A DNA stretch of 5,244 nt from the NCBI GenBank assembly GCA_017549085.1, contig JAFYVO010000107.1, positions 1 through 5,244 on the forward strand, given 5' to 3'. Position 1 is the stretch's first letter. Every line of letters starts with the position of its first letter. A model generated the notes under the pieces. It had not been told where the DNA came from. It ran no database searches and saw only the letters and a program-made list of their open reading frames with translations. The translations under genes were made by a program, and so were the position numbers. Of the stretch, positions 1 through 5,244 are shown piece after piece. This DNA is from Thermoguttaceae bacterium (lineage in GTDB: Bacteria > Planctomycetota > Planctomycetia > Pirellulales > Thermoguttaceae).

Positions 1-352
1 AGATTGTCAATTCCGGTTGCGAGCTGACCGTAAGTCGCGTCGCAATCGCGAGTTCGAGCGCGTCGAACGACTGATTTGACGGAAGAAATTCCGGCGCCGT
101 CAACTCTTGCGACGCGAAAAACGTTCCGCCGAAACGCGACTGGGCGTAATAGTAAAGGTCGAGCGCCCCGCCGATGCAAAACGGAACGATCGAATGTAGG
201 ACAAGCGGTTCGCTTGGGCCCAAAATTTCTTCGAGAAGGCGTTCGACATATTGACCGCCGCGTTCGCGTTCGGCGTCGGTAAAGTCTTGGTTGAAAAGGT
301 CTTCCGGCAGTTCTTCGGGGAGATCGTCAAGGAAATCGCGTTGGTCGTTCAT
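1..352 (-). CDS. Partial protein of uncertain function, possibly SUFU-like
   Basis: This gene starts at ATG 352-350 and runs open to the left edge, giving 117 codons with no stop. An AAAAGGAT ribosome binding site (361-368, minus strand) lies about 8 nt upstream and supports the start. The N-terminus (about residues 1-48) is very acidic and predicted helical, with no signal peptide or membrane segment, so a cytoplasmic location is likely. After it comes LLEEILGPSEPLVLHSIV (residues 39-56), then a compact part with ALDLYYY (63-69), FGGTFFASQEL and FDALELAIATR. The 'GP-E-V-H-h' segment followed by strands and an 'ELV-TR'-like segment resembles bacterial suppressor-of-fused (SUFU) domain proteins. 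That is a resemblance from memory, not a firm assignment. It lies 103 bp downstream of the di-heme protein gene, on the same strand, with no visible terminator or promoter between, so co-transcription is plausible. The reading frame is real with good confidence; the function is not established. Confidence 0.75.
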   Translation of the reverse strand, partial: MNDQRDFLDDLPEELPEDLFNQDFTDAERERGGQYVERLLEEILGPSEPLVLHSIVPFCIGGALDLYYYAQSRFGGTFFASQELTAPEFLPSNQSFDALELAIATRLTVSSQPELTI

Positions 353-368
353 TGAAAAAAATCCTTTT

Positions 369-388
369 GTTTGATTTTTTGAAAAACG
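369..388 (-). repeat. AT-rich motif copy A, upstream of the left-edge gene
   Basis: The plus strand reads GTTTGATTTTTTGAAAAACG. The same word occurs twice more, at 3382-3400 and 3415-3434. Each copy contains TTTGA-N3-TTTGA, a direct repeat at 8-bp spacing. This copy sits just upstream of the ribosome binding site of the left-edge gene, in the 103-bp gap after the di-heme protein gene. The rest of that gap (389-455) shows no convincing promoter or terminator. A role as a protein-binding site or an RNA element is inference. Confidence 0.5.
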
Positions 389-455
389 AAGCGTCTAGCG
401 CGGCGCCGGGACGAAACGAACTGTTCCGGCGTCGCGCTGGAAACGGAAGCGGCTG

Positions 456-3212
456 TTATTGGAGGCGCGGCGGCGCGACGCGTTCGCCGTTCAAGATTTT
501 TTGACGTTCGCGTCGGTCGTAAACGCCGTAAAACGGGACGTTTGCGTCGAGCCAGAGGTAAAGCGTTCGCCGGTCGGCGTCGGTGAAATTCGGCAGGTCG
601 CGGTGATTTTCGTCGTTGAGAATCGCGGTCAACGGGCTTTCGTCGGCGCCGCAACGGCCCGGGAGCGTCGCGACCTGTTGAATCGACGCGCCTCCCCATT
701 CGTACCAACGCAAATACGGCTTCAAAGCGTCGTAGGAGCGGGTAAACTCGCCTTCGACGGCGCCGGTTAAATCGGGCGCGACGGTTTGAGAGGAGTCGGA
801 AGTCGTTTTGTCGTCGTTGGTTGCGTCGCGATGGCAGGAGACGCAAGCGCGGTCGAGAATCGGCTGAATCAAGCGCGGATAAGCGAACGGGCGGGCGTCT
901 CTTGGCCCGGGCGCGAGTTCGGAGGCCGGACGACCGAGCGCAAGGCTTTGCGTTTCAACGTTTCGGCCCGTGTAACCGGCTTGCTCGTGGCAGCCGACGC
1001 AACCGCGACTTTCGCCGTCTTGTAGGTAAACTTCGCTCCGCATCGTCTGAACGGCGCGTCCGGTTTCGTCGACCGCTTGGAAGTATAAAGGCTTGCGCGA
1101 CGGGGCTTTAAAGTGCGCCGAGCCGTCCGCTTCGACCGGAACGGAACCGAGGTAAAGGCGAGCGTTTTCCGCGTAAGCGTGCCCGAGTCGCGGGACGTTG
1201 CCGGGGAATTCGGGGTATTTCGGCAAGAGTTGGAAGACGCGCAACTCGACGATTTCGCGACCTTCCGGAAGCGGCGCGAGACTTTCGTAAACGTCGGCGA
1301 GGAAAAAGGTTCCAAACGCTTCGGCGTCGTCGACGAGCGATTTTTCGTTGTTTAACGACGCGGCGTCAACGAGCGATTTTTCGTTGTTTGACGACGCGAC
1401 GTCAACAGGCGGTTTTTCGTTGTTGGGCGACGCGACGTCAACGATCGATTTTTCGTTGTTTAACGACGCGACGTCAACAGGCGTTTTTTCGTTGTTGGGC
1501 GACGCGGCGTCAAGCGCCGTTTCGTCGAGGGCGGGAGCGTCCCAAAGCTCGGCCCAAGGTCCGGTCGCAAGTCCAGACGACGGCTCGTTTTGCGTTCCAA
1601 ATTCGCCGCGCGGTTCGAACGCCGACGGCGGAAGCGCGGTCGGGAAAGGCGCCGGGGCTTCGGTCGCTTCGAGCGGAATCGGGCAAAGGCAGGAAAAGTT
1701 AGGGTCGTCGAACAAAAGTTCGAGGTTCCCGAAACGGTCGCGGTAATAAAGTCCGAGTTTGCCGGCGTCGGTCGGATGGTCGGGGGACGCCATTCCGCCG
1801 AGCGGCTCCGCGCTGTACGACGTAAAGTAAACGTCTTCCGAAAGCGGATAAGGCGCGTAATAATAAGACTTCGGGCATTCGTTCGGCGACTCCGCCCATT
1901 CGATTTCCGGCGAAAGATTCTCGATCGGCGCGAGCGAATCTTCGGCGGTCTCCGCGTCGTATTGGAGGCGCGACGGGTCGAGGAGCGCGAGGGCGCCGCC
2001 GATAACCCAATGGTGCCCGCCGATGATGAAAAGGTACTTGTTCGAGTCCGGAATCGCCCGCGCTTGGTAACAAGCGTTGACTTCGTAAGTGTAGTTGCCG
2101 AAAAGACTTGTCGCGTTCGTTCCGTCGGGATTCGTCAGCCAAAGACCGTGATGTTTCGCGGCGTCGCGGTCGACGTAATCCCAACGCGTGTAAACGATTC
2201 TGCCGTCGGGGGTTAGCGACGGATTCCATTCGTCCGTTTCGTGATAGGAGAGGCGGCGGATCGTCTTGCCGTCCGGCGTAAGTTGGTGCAACGTATGCGT
2301 TTGGAGTGGTTCCCAGTGCGAGTTGCAACGGGCGAAGCCGCCGCGTCGCGTCGAGACGAAACCGAGCGAACCGTCCGAGAGCGGAACGGGGGAGAAATCG
2401 TCGAACGGCCCGAACGTAAGTTGGCGCGGCGTCTCGGTTTCGAGATCGAGCGCGAAGAGGTGGAACTTGCCGTCTTCGCGGTTTTCGTACTCCTCGTGGA
2501 AGCGTTCCCAAAGTCCGAGCCCGGCGAGGTCGCGGGACGTTCGGAGGGGCGCGTCTTCCGGCTGAACTTGCGAAAGGTCGGCGAACGAGAAGTAAACCGT
2601 TTTGCCGTCGAAAGATAGGGAAGGCGTTTGATAGACGCCGCGCGGGAGTTTTCCGGCGCCGAGTTCGCGGGTCGCGTCGGAAAAACCGGGCTTCTCCAAG
2701 ACGAAGAGGCCGCCGCCGGAAATCCCGCCGTACTCGTAATAATAGCCAAGATATTCGTGCAACATTTGGCAAACGAAACGGTTTTTCTTGGCGAAAAGAA
2801 GCGGCTTCCCAGCGACGAGCGGGTTGGAAAGCGCCGCGTTGCGAACGGCCCAACGCAAGTTTTCACAAGCGGTTAGCGTCGCGGCGTCGTCGGCGTCGGA
2901 CGGGAGTTTTTCGGCGTCGGCGAGCGCGGCGACGAGTCGAGCGCGGAGGGCGGGCGTCGTCGCTTCCTCGGCGTCGAGGTAGTCGAGCAGGTCGGCGGCG
3001 CGGAGTTTGAGGGCGTCGAGCGACTCGCGGGAACCGAACTCGCGACCGAACGTCGCTTCTTGACGGCGCCAATCGTCGACGATTTTCGCGCGGAAGTCGG
3101 CGGAAAGCGCGTCGCTCGGCGGAGCGTCGGCGCTAAACGCGTTGTTGCAAACGCTTGAAATAAAAACGGTTGCGAAGAAAATGAAGCGGCGGAACGCTGG
3201 GAAGCGGCGCAT
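456..3212 (-). CDS. Secreted beta-propeller / di-heme c protein related to hydrazine synthase alpha
   Basis: This is a 918-residue exported protein. Residues 1-28 form a signal peptide: Arg-rich start, hydrophobic stretch FIFFATVFISS, likely cleavage near AFSA. A helical region (about 30-130) precedes a TolB/PD40-like propeller (about 190-510), with blade signatures SLSFDGKTVYFSF, FDDFSPVPLSDGSLGFVSTRRGGFARC, WNPSLTPDGRIVYTRWDYVDR and the IPDSNKYLFIIGGHH segment. A linker (about 513-632) carries five 12-residue repeats. A hydrazine synthase alpha middle-type domain (about 633-750) follows, including LGSVPVEADGSAHFKAP and the heme motif C738-V-G-C741-H742. The C-terminal cytochrome part has C790-V-S-C793-H794, DLTG, FTRSYDAL and WLDANVPFYG. 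Both hemes would be attached in the periplasm. Start ATG 3212 has GGAGGT (3217-3222) four to five nt upstream. Relatives are widespread in planctomycetes without anammox; the substrate and electron partner are unknown. The gene has its own promoter and probably heads a two-gene unit with the left-edge gene. Confidence 0.92.
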   Translation of the reverse strand: MRRFPAFRRFIFFATVFISSVCNNAFSADAPPSDALSADFRAKIVDDWRRQEATFGREFGSRESLDALKLRAADLLDYLDAEEATTPALRARLVAALADAEKLPSDADDAATLTACENLRWAVRNAALSNPLVAGKPLLFAKKNRFVCQMLHEYLGYYYEYGGISGGGLFVLEKPGFSDATRELGAGKLPRGVYQTPSLSFDGKTVYFSFADLSQVQPEDAPLRTSRDLAGLGLWERFHEEYENREDGKFHLFALDLETETPRQLTFGPFDDFSPVPLSDGSLGFVSTRRGGFARCNSHWEPLQTHTLHQLTPDGKTIRRLSYHETDEWNPSLTPDGRIVYTRWDYVDRDAAKHHGLWLTNPDGTNATSLFGNYTYEVNACYQARAIPDSNKYLFIIGGHHWVIGGALALLDPSRLQYDAETAEDSLAPIENLSPEIEWAESPNECPKSYYYAPYPLSEDVYFTSYSAEPLGGMASPDHPTDAGKLGLYYRDRFGNLELLFDDPNFSCLCPIPLEATEAPAPFPTALPPSAFEPRGEFGTQNEPSSGLATGPWAELWDAPALDETALDAASPNNEKTPVDVASLNNEKSIVDVASPNNEKPPVDVASSNNEKSLVDAASLNNEKSLVDDAEAFGTFFLADVYESLAPLPEGREIVELRVFQLLPKYPEFPGNVPRLGHAYAENARLYLGSVPVEADGSAHFKAPSRKPLYFQAVDETGRAVQTMRSEVYLQDGESRGCVGCHEQAGYTGRNVETQSLALGRPASELAPGPRDARPFAYPRLIQPILDRACVSCHRDATNDDKTTSDSSQTVAPDLTGAVEGEFTRSYDALKPYLRWYEWGGASIQQVATLPGRCGADESPLTAILNDENHRDLPNFTDADRRTLYLWLDANVPFYGVYDRRERQKILNGERVAPPRLQ
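1329..1508 (-). repeat. Five 36-bp in-frame tandem repeats in the heme protein gene
   Basis: Five adjacent 36-bp units lie at 1329-1364, 1365-1400, 1401-1436, 1437-1472 and 1473-1508. Each encodes a 12-residue unit of the form (A/V)AS-x-NNEK-x-x-VD, at residues 569-628 of the propeller/heme protein. The core TTTTTCGTTGTT (plus strand) recurs every 36 bp. Units 2 and 4 resemble each other (CGATTTTTCGTTGTTT), and units 3 and 5 share CAGGCG and GTTGGGCGACGCG, giving an alternating pattern of about 72 bp. The unit length is a multiple of three, so changes in copy number keep the frame. The protein segment is polar and probably disordered. Confidence 0.95.
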
Positions 3213-3216
3213 AAAA

Positions 3217-3222
3217 ACCTCC
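3217..3222 (-). promoter_or_regulatory. Ribosome binding site of the propeller/heme gene
   Basis: On the minus strand GGAGGT stands 4 nt before ATG 3212-3210. It is a near-perfect Shine-Dalgarno sequence and fixes the start so that the protein begins with its signal peptide. Confidence 0.8.
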
Positions 3223-3298
3223 GAAAAATCGATGAACGCGGGGAAAAAAAACGCGGAATCGGCGGGCGACGCGAAGAAATCGAACGCCGCTAACGCAA

Positions 3299-3327
3299 AT
3301 TATAACAAAAGAAAGAGCGCGTTTCAA
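3299..3327 (-). promoter_or_regulatory. Sigma-70-type promoter for the propeller/heme gene
   Basis: On the minus strand, TTGAAA (-35, at 3327-3322) and a perfect TATAAT (-10, at 3304-3299) are separated by exactly 17 nt. The predicted transcript start is near 3292, giving a 5' leader of about 80 nt before ATG 3212. The promoter lies downstream of the uppS terminator, so this gene is transcribed separately from uppS. No riboswitch-like fold is evident in the leader. Confidence 0.75.
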
Positions 3328-3381
3328 GAAAACGACGCGGAATTATTTTCGGAAAAGACGACGCGAAGCGGAAAAAAGAAC

Positions 3382-3434
3382 GTTTGATTTTTTGAAAACG
3401 GCGACGATAAAGCGGTTTGATTATTTGAAAAACG
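3382..3434 (-). repeat. Two tandem AT-rich motif copies (B, C) upstream of the heme gene promoter
   Basis: Copy B (3382-3400) and copy C (3415-3434) read, on the plus strand, GTTTGATTTTTTGAAAACG and GTTTGATTATTTGAAAAACG. Their starts are 33 bp apart, about three DNA turns. They lie roughly 90 and 125 bp upstream of the predicted transcript start of the propeller/heme gene, between the uppS terminator and the promoter. The third copy is at 369-388. Position and spacing fit binding sites for an activator or other DNA-binding protein, but that is inference. The rest of the 3213-3554 gap holds only the leader, promoter and terminator listed here. Confidence 0.55.
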
Positions 3435-3450
3435 CAACAGGGTCGGCGCG

Positions 3451-3483
3451 GAAAAAGAAACCGCGTCTCGGGAACGCGGTTTC
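3451..3483 (-). terminator. Intrinsic terminator after uppS
   Basis: A perfect 10-bp stem (GAAACCGCGT at 3457-3466 pairing with ACGCGGTTTC at 3474-3483) encloses a 7-nt loop. Read on the minus strand, the stem is followed directly by five Ts (3456-3452). On the plus strand no T-run follows, so it works for minus-strand transcripts. It lies about 70 bp past the uppS stop codon and upstream of the next gene's promoter. Confidence 0.85.
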
Positions 3484-3554
3484 GAGCGGGCCGTTTCGAA
3501 CGGGGCGCGCCGGGCTGTTGTTAAAGCGTTAAATAGCGTCGGTTGCGAACGCGG

Positions 3555-4382
3555 TTAAAGAACGCCGTCCGCTTTTTCCGGGGCGTTCAAACCGCCGAAG
3601 CGACGTTTGCGGCCTTGGAAGGCGCGAATCGCGTCCCAAAGCGTTTCCTTGGTGAAGTCGGGCCAAAGAACGTCGGAAATCCAAAGCTCCGAATAACTTA
3701 GCTGCCAAAGGAGGTAATTGCTCAACCGCATTTCGCCGCCGGTGCGAATCAGGAGGTCGGGGTCGGGCGCGTCCGCTTCGTAAAGATGCGACGCGAAGTA
3801 ACGCTCGTCGATCAGCTCGTCGACCGACGAAACGCCCGCTTTTTCGAGCGCCGCCGCTTTTTGCGTCGGGTCGGAAAGCTCCGCGACGATCGAACGAACC
3901 GCGTCGACGATTTCAAGCCGCGAGCCGTAATTGATGGCCAGCGCTAAGGTTAAGCCGGTGTTCTTGGCGCTCAGTTCGACCGTTTTGTCCATTTCGGCGA
4001 GGACGTCGGCGGGGATTCCGTCGCGGCGACCGACGACGCGAAGTCGCACGTTCTGCGCCTCCAACATCGGACGCTGTTCGATCATATACGCCTTCAAAAG
4101 GGCCATCAGCGCGTTCAGCTCAAATTCCGGGCGCTTCCAGTTTTCGCTTGAAAAACAGTACAGCGTCAGCCGCTCGATGCCGAGGTTTGACGCCTCTTCG
4201 ACCAACTTCGGAACGATTTGCGAACCGCGAATATGCCCCTCCGGACGCGGAAGTCCGCGGCGCTCGGCCCAACGACCGTTGCCGTCCATCACGATCGCTA
4301 TGTGTCGCGGAATCGGCGGGTTAGGGGGAAGCGCGCCGGGGGAAACGGCGTCGAAAGGCGCGGGAGCGTTTGCGGATTGCAT
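3555..4382 (-). CDS. uppS: Isoprenyl transferase (undecaprenyl diphosphate synthase)
   Basis: A 275-residue cytoplasmic cis-prenyltransferase. The family adds isopentenyl diphosphate units to farnesyl diphosphate to make the C55 lipid carrier for cell-envelope glycans. All signature motifs are present: MDGNGRWA (residues 32-39, catalytic Asp 33), EGH (48-50), YCFSSENWKRP (75-85), INYGSR (150-155), DLLIRTGGEMRLSNYLLWQ (209-227) and YSELW (230-234). Glu 217, Arg 219, Ser 221 and Glu 232 match the conserved C-terminal active-site residues of this family. Start ATG 4382 is chosen because GAAGGA stands 7 nt upstream. An in-frame ATG at 4397 and a TTG at 4433 would lengthen the protein but lack a ribosome binding site. 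The first 23 or so residues are Pro/Ala-rich and go beyond the usual core. It has its own promoter (4457-4485) and terminator (3451-3483), so it appears to be a single-gene transcript, without the cdsA or dxr neighbours often seen elsewhere. Exact product chain length cannot be read from sequence. Confidence 0.96.
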   Translation of the reverse strand: MQSANAPAPFDAVSPGALPPNPPIPRHIAIVMDGNGRWAERRGLPRPEGHIRGSQIVPKLVEEASNLGIERLTLYCFSSENWKRPEFELNALMALLKAYMIEQRPMLEAQNVRLRVVGRRDGIPADVLAEMDKTVELSAKNTGLTLALAINYGSRLEIVDAVRSIVAELSDPTQKAAALEKAGVSSVDELIDERYFASHLYEADAPDPDLLIRTGGEMRLSNYLLWQLSYSELWISDVLWPDFTKETLWDAIRAFQGRKRRFGGLNAPEKADGVL

Positions 4383-4389
4383 CGCGGGG

Positions 4390-4395
4390 TCCTTC
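4390..4395 (-). promoter_or_regulatory. Ribosome binding site that decides the uppS start
   Basis: On the minus strand GAAGGA ends 7 nt before ATG 4382. The two upstream in-frame alternatives (ATG 4397, TTG 4433) have no purine-rich sequence at the right distance; ATG 4397 is instead preceded by a run of Cs. This favours the 275-residue form. Confidence 0.65.
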
Positions 4396-4456
4396 ATCAA
4401 GGGGGGAAACGAAACGCGGCGGCTTCCGAGCAAGGGAAAGCGCCGTAAGAGTTTTC

Positions 4457-4485
4457 AGTATAATCGCGATTTTCGGAAAAGTCAA
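4457..4485 (-). promoter_or_regulatory. Sigma-70-type promoter for uppS
   Basis: On the minus strand TTGACT (4485-4480) and TATACT (4462-4457) are separated by 17 nt. The predicted transcript start is near 4450, about 68 nt before the chosen uppS start. The TTG alternative start at 4433 would leave under 20 nt of leader, which further favours the internal ATG. Confidence 0.8.
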
Positions 4486-4498
4486 GCGGCGAACGCGG

Positions 4499-4589
4499 TT
4501 TTTCTCGACGCTTTCTTAATGTTTTCTCGCCGTTTTTTGGGAGCGTTTTTCGGGGAAAATCGCGTTTTTTGGCGCGAAAGGGGGTTTTT
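4499..4589. other. Phased T-tract region between the divergent promoters
   Basis: Between the two -35 boxes the plus strand has T-runs of 4-6 nt at 4499-4503, 4522-4525, 4533-4538, 4546-4550, 4565-4570 and 4585-4589, plus an A-run at 4556-4559. Several are about 10-12 bp apart centre to centre, close to one DNA turn. Such phasing can give intrinsic bending. GCGAAA (4574-4579) and TTTCGC (4587-4592) form an inverted repeat with a 7-nt gap abutting the plus-strand -35 box. No coding region is seen here. Confidence 0.4.
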
Positions 4590-4592
4590 CGC

Positions 4593-4621
4593 TTGACTTC
4601 CGAGCGGCGGCGCTTCATAAT
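4593..4621 (+). promoter_or_regulatory. Sigma-70-type promoter for the phosphodiesterase gene
   Basis: TTGACT (4593-4598) and CATAAT (4616-4621) are separated by 17 nt, each 5 of 6 to consensus. The transcript start should be near 4628, giving a leader of about 75 nt. The ten bases CGCTTGACTT around this -35 box (4590-4599) are identical to those of the divergent uppS promoter. Confidence 0.75.
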
Positions 4622-4688
4622 CGACGAAAAGGAGACGCGTCGTCAAAGTCGGCGGCGCGACGGGCAAGGTTGAACAAAGGGAACGAAC

Positions 4689-4695
4689 GGGAGGA
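4689..4695 (+). promoter_or_regulatory. Ribosome binding site of the phosphodiesterase gene
   Basis: GGGAGGA lies 7-8 nt before ATG 4703. A nearer ATG at 4698 is followed at once by AAA TGA and cannot start the protein, so this site selects ATG 4703. Confidence 0.75.
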
Positions 4696-4702
4696 AAATG
4701 AA

Positions 4703-5244
4703 ATGAAAACGTTGCGAACGTTGACGTTAGCGTTGGCGGCTCTCTTGACCGCGTCGCTGGGCGTCGGCGCGGTTTGGGCCGAACGCGGGGACTCGACGCC
4801 GATGCATAAAACGCCGAACCGCGGGCTTTGCACTCATCGCGGGACGTTGCGGAACGGGCCGGAAAACACGCTCGAAGCGTTCAAAATGGCCGCGGAGGCG
4901 GGCGCGGGGCAGATCGAGTTGGACGTTCGCGTTTCGAAGGACGGCGCGTTAATCGTTATGCACGACGACAGCGTCAACCGAACGACGAACGGAAAGGGAA
5001 AAGTCGCGGCGCTTACGCTCGCCGAGATTAAAGCGCTCGACGCCGGCGTCAAGTTCGGCGAAGCGTTCCAAGGGGCGACCGTCCCGACGTTCGAAGAAGC
5101 GTTGGCCGTTATGCCGCGCGATACTTGGATTAACGTGCATTATTACGGGCCGGTCGAGGCGGTCGCGAAGGTCGTCGCGGTTATCGTCGAGCAAAAGCGG
5201 CTCGATCGGGCGTTTTTGGCGACGTCGAAAGAGAATATTTTGGC
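4703..5244 (+). CDS. Secreted glycerophosphodiester phosphodiesterase family protein (partial)
   Basis: The gene is open at the right edge, with 180 codons visible. Residues 1-26 are a signal peptide (MKTLRT, then an Ala/Leu-rich core, likely cut after VWA26), so the enzyme is exported. The remainder is the N-terminal part of a GDPD TIM barrel: THRGT (catalytic His 45), PENTLEAF (53-60), QIELDVRVSKDG (70-81, metal-binding Glu 72 and Asp 74), MHDDSVNRTTNGKG (86-99, second catalytic His 87), and PTFEEAL (128-134). The family hydrolyses glycerophosphodiesters to glycerol 3-phosphate and an alcohol; the actual substrate here is unknown. At the strand where the family usually has E-x-K, this protein has N144-V-H146-Y-Y, with His at the place of the metal-binding Glu. 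The start at ATG 4703 follows GGGAGGA. It is transcribed divergently from uppS from its own promoter. Confidence 0.9.
   Translation, partial: MKTLRTLTLALAALLTASLGVGAVWAERGDSTPMHKTPNRGLCTHRGTLRNGPENTLEAFKMAAEAGAGQIELDVRVSKDGALIVMHDDSVNRTTNGKGKVAALTLAEIKALDAGVKFGEAFQGATVPTFEEALAVMPRDTWINVHYYGPVEAVAKVVAVIVEQKRLDRAFLATSKENIL

Noticed and set aside
407..446. Hairpin between CGCCGG and CCGGCG as terminator after the heme gene
   Set aside because: The stem is about 6 bp with a loop of some 16 nt, and no T-run follows in the minus-strand direction.
1329..1508. CRISPR array
   Set aside because: The units are directly adjacent 36-bp copies with no unique spacers, and they are in frame within a protein-coding gene.
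1348..1746. Plus-strand 132-codon open frame across the tandem repeats
   Set aside because: It is antisense to the well-supported heme protein, and its repetitive protein (SLFDDATST-like) is a by-product of the 36-bp repeat being free of stops in several frames. It has no ribosome binding site or family resemblance.
1699..2853. Minus-strand 384-codon open frame inside the heme protein gene
   Set aside because: Its product is extremely Arg/Pro-rich with no domain, typical of an out-of-frame reading of GC-rich coding DNA. The overlapping 918-residue frame has clear domain motifs throughout.
456..3212. True hydrazine synthase alpha subunit (anammox)
   Set aside because: The domain order is similar, but such proteins are widespread in non-anammox planctomycetes, and no beta/gamma subunit or other anammox gene is adjacent. 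Only a family-level relation is claimed.
3491..3503. Small hairpin CCGTT-TCG-AACGG as uppS terminator
   Set aside because: The stem is only 5 bp and no T-run follows on either strand. The 10-bp stem with five Ts at 3451-3483 is far better.
4383..4433. Longer uppS form starting at TTG 4433 or ATG 4397
   Set aside because: Neither start has a ribosome binding site, and the TTG would lie less than 20 nt from the predicted transcript start. ATG 4382 has GAAGGA 7 nt upstream and gives a length nearer the family norm.
4698..4706. ATG at 4698 as start of the phosphodiesterase gene, or as a tiny upstream ORF
   Set aside because: It reads ATG AAA TGA and stops after two codons. It is also too close to the GGGAGGA site. 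It overlaps the true start region but nothing supports a regulatory role.

Overview
The window looks like chromosomal DNA of a planctomycete. The main reason is the long secreted protein at 456-3212. It combines a TolB/PD40-type beta-propeller, a middle domain related to the hydrazine synthase alpha subunit, and a C-terminal c-type cytochrome domain ending in a WLDANVPFYGVYDR-like motif. This architecture is common in Planctomycetota, including many that do not carry out anammox. The DNA is GC-rich, with heavy use of GCG, TCG, GAC and CGC codons. The lineage call is inference; no rRNA or other marker is present.

Layout. Three genes lie on the minus strand, in transcription order: uppS (start 4382, stop 3555), the propeller/di-heme protein (3212 to 456), and a partial gene of uncertain function (start 352, running off the left edge). 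One gene lies on the plus strand: a secreted glycerophosphodiester phosphodiesterase family protein (start 4703, running off the right edge). None of the four genes appears broken, although the two outer ones are cut by the window edges.

Transcription. Three good sigma-70-type promoters are visible, each with a 17-nt spacer. A divergent pair between 4457 and 4621 serves uppS and the phosphodiesterase gene, and the third (3299-3327) serves the propeller/heme gene. uppS ends at a clear intrinsic terminator (3451-3483) and so appears to be a single-gene unit. The partial gene on the left has a good ribosome binding site but no clear promoter, and no terminator separates it from the heme gene, so the two may be co-transcribed.

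Function. uppS makes the undecaprenyl lipid carrier for cell-envelope glycans. The phosphodiesterase probably acts on glycerophosphodiesters or similar phosphodiesters outside the cytoplasm. The propeller/heme protein is predicted to be periplasmic and probably redox-active, with unknown substrate. No hydrazine synthase beta/gamma or other anammox genes are seen, so it should not be read as evidence for anammox.

Most unusual points: a five-unit 36-bp in-frame tandem repeat with an alternating (72-bp) pattern, placed in the linker between the propeller and the heme domain; a 19-20 bp AT-rich motif found three times, always upstream of minus-strand genes; and a histidine where the phosphodiesterase family normally has a metal-binding glutamate.
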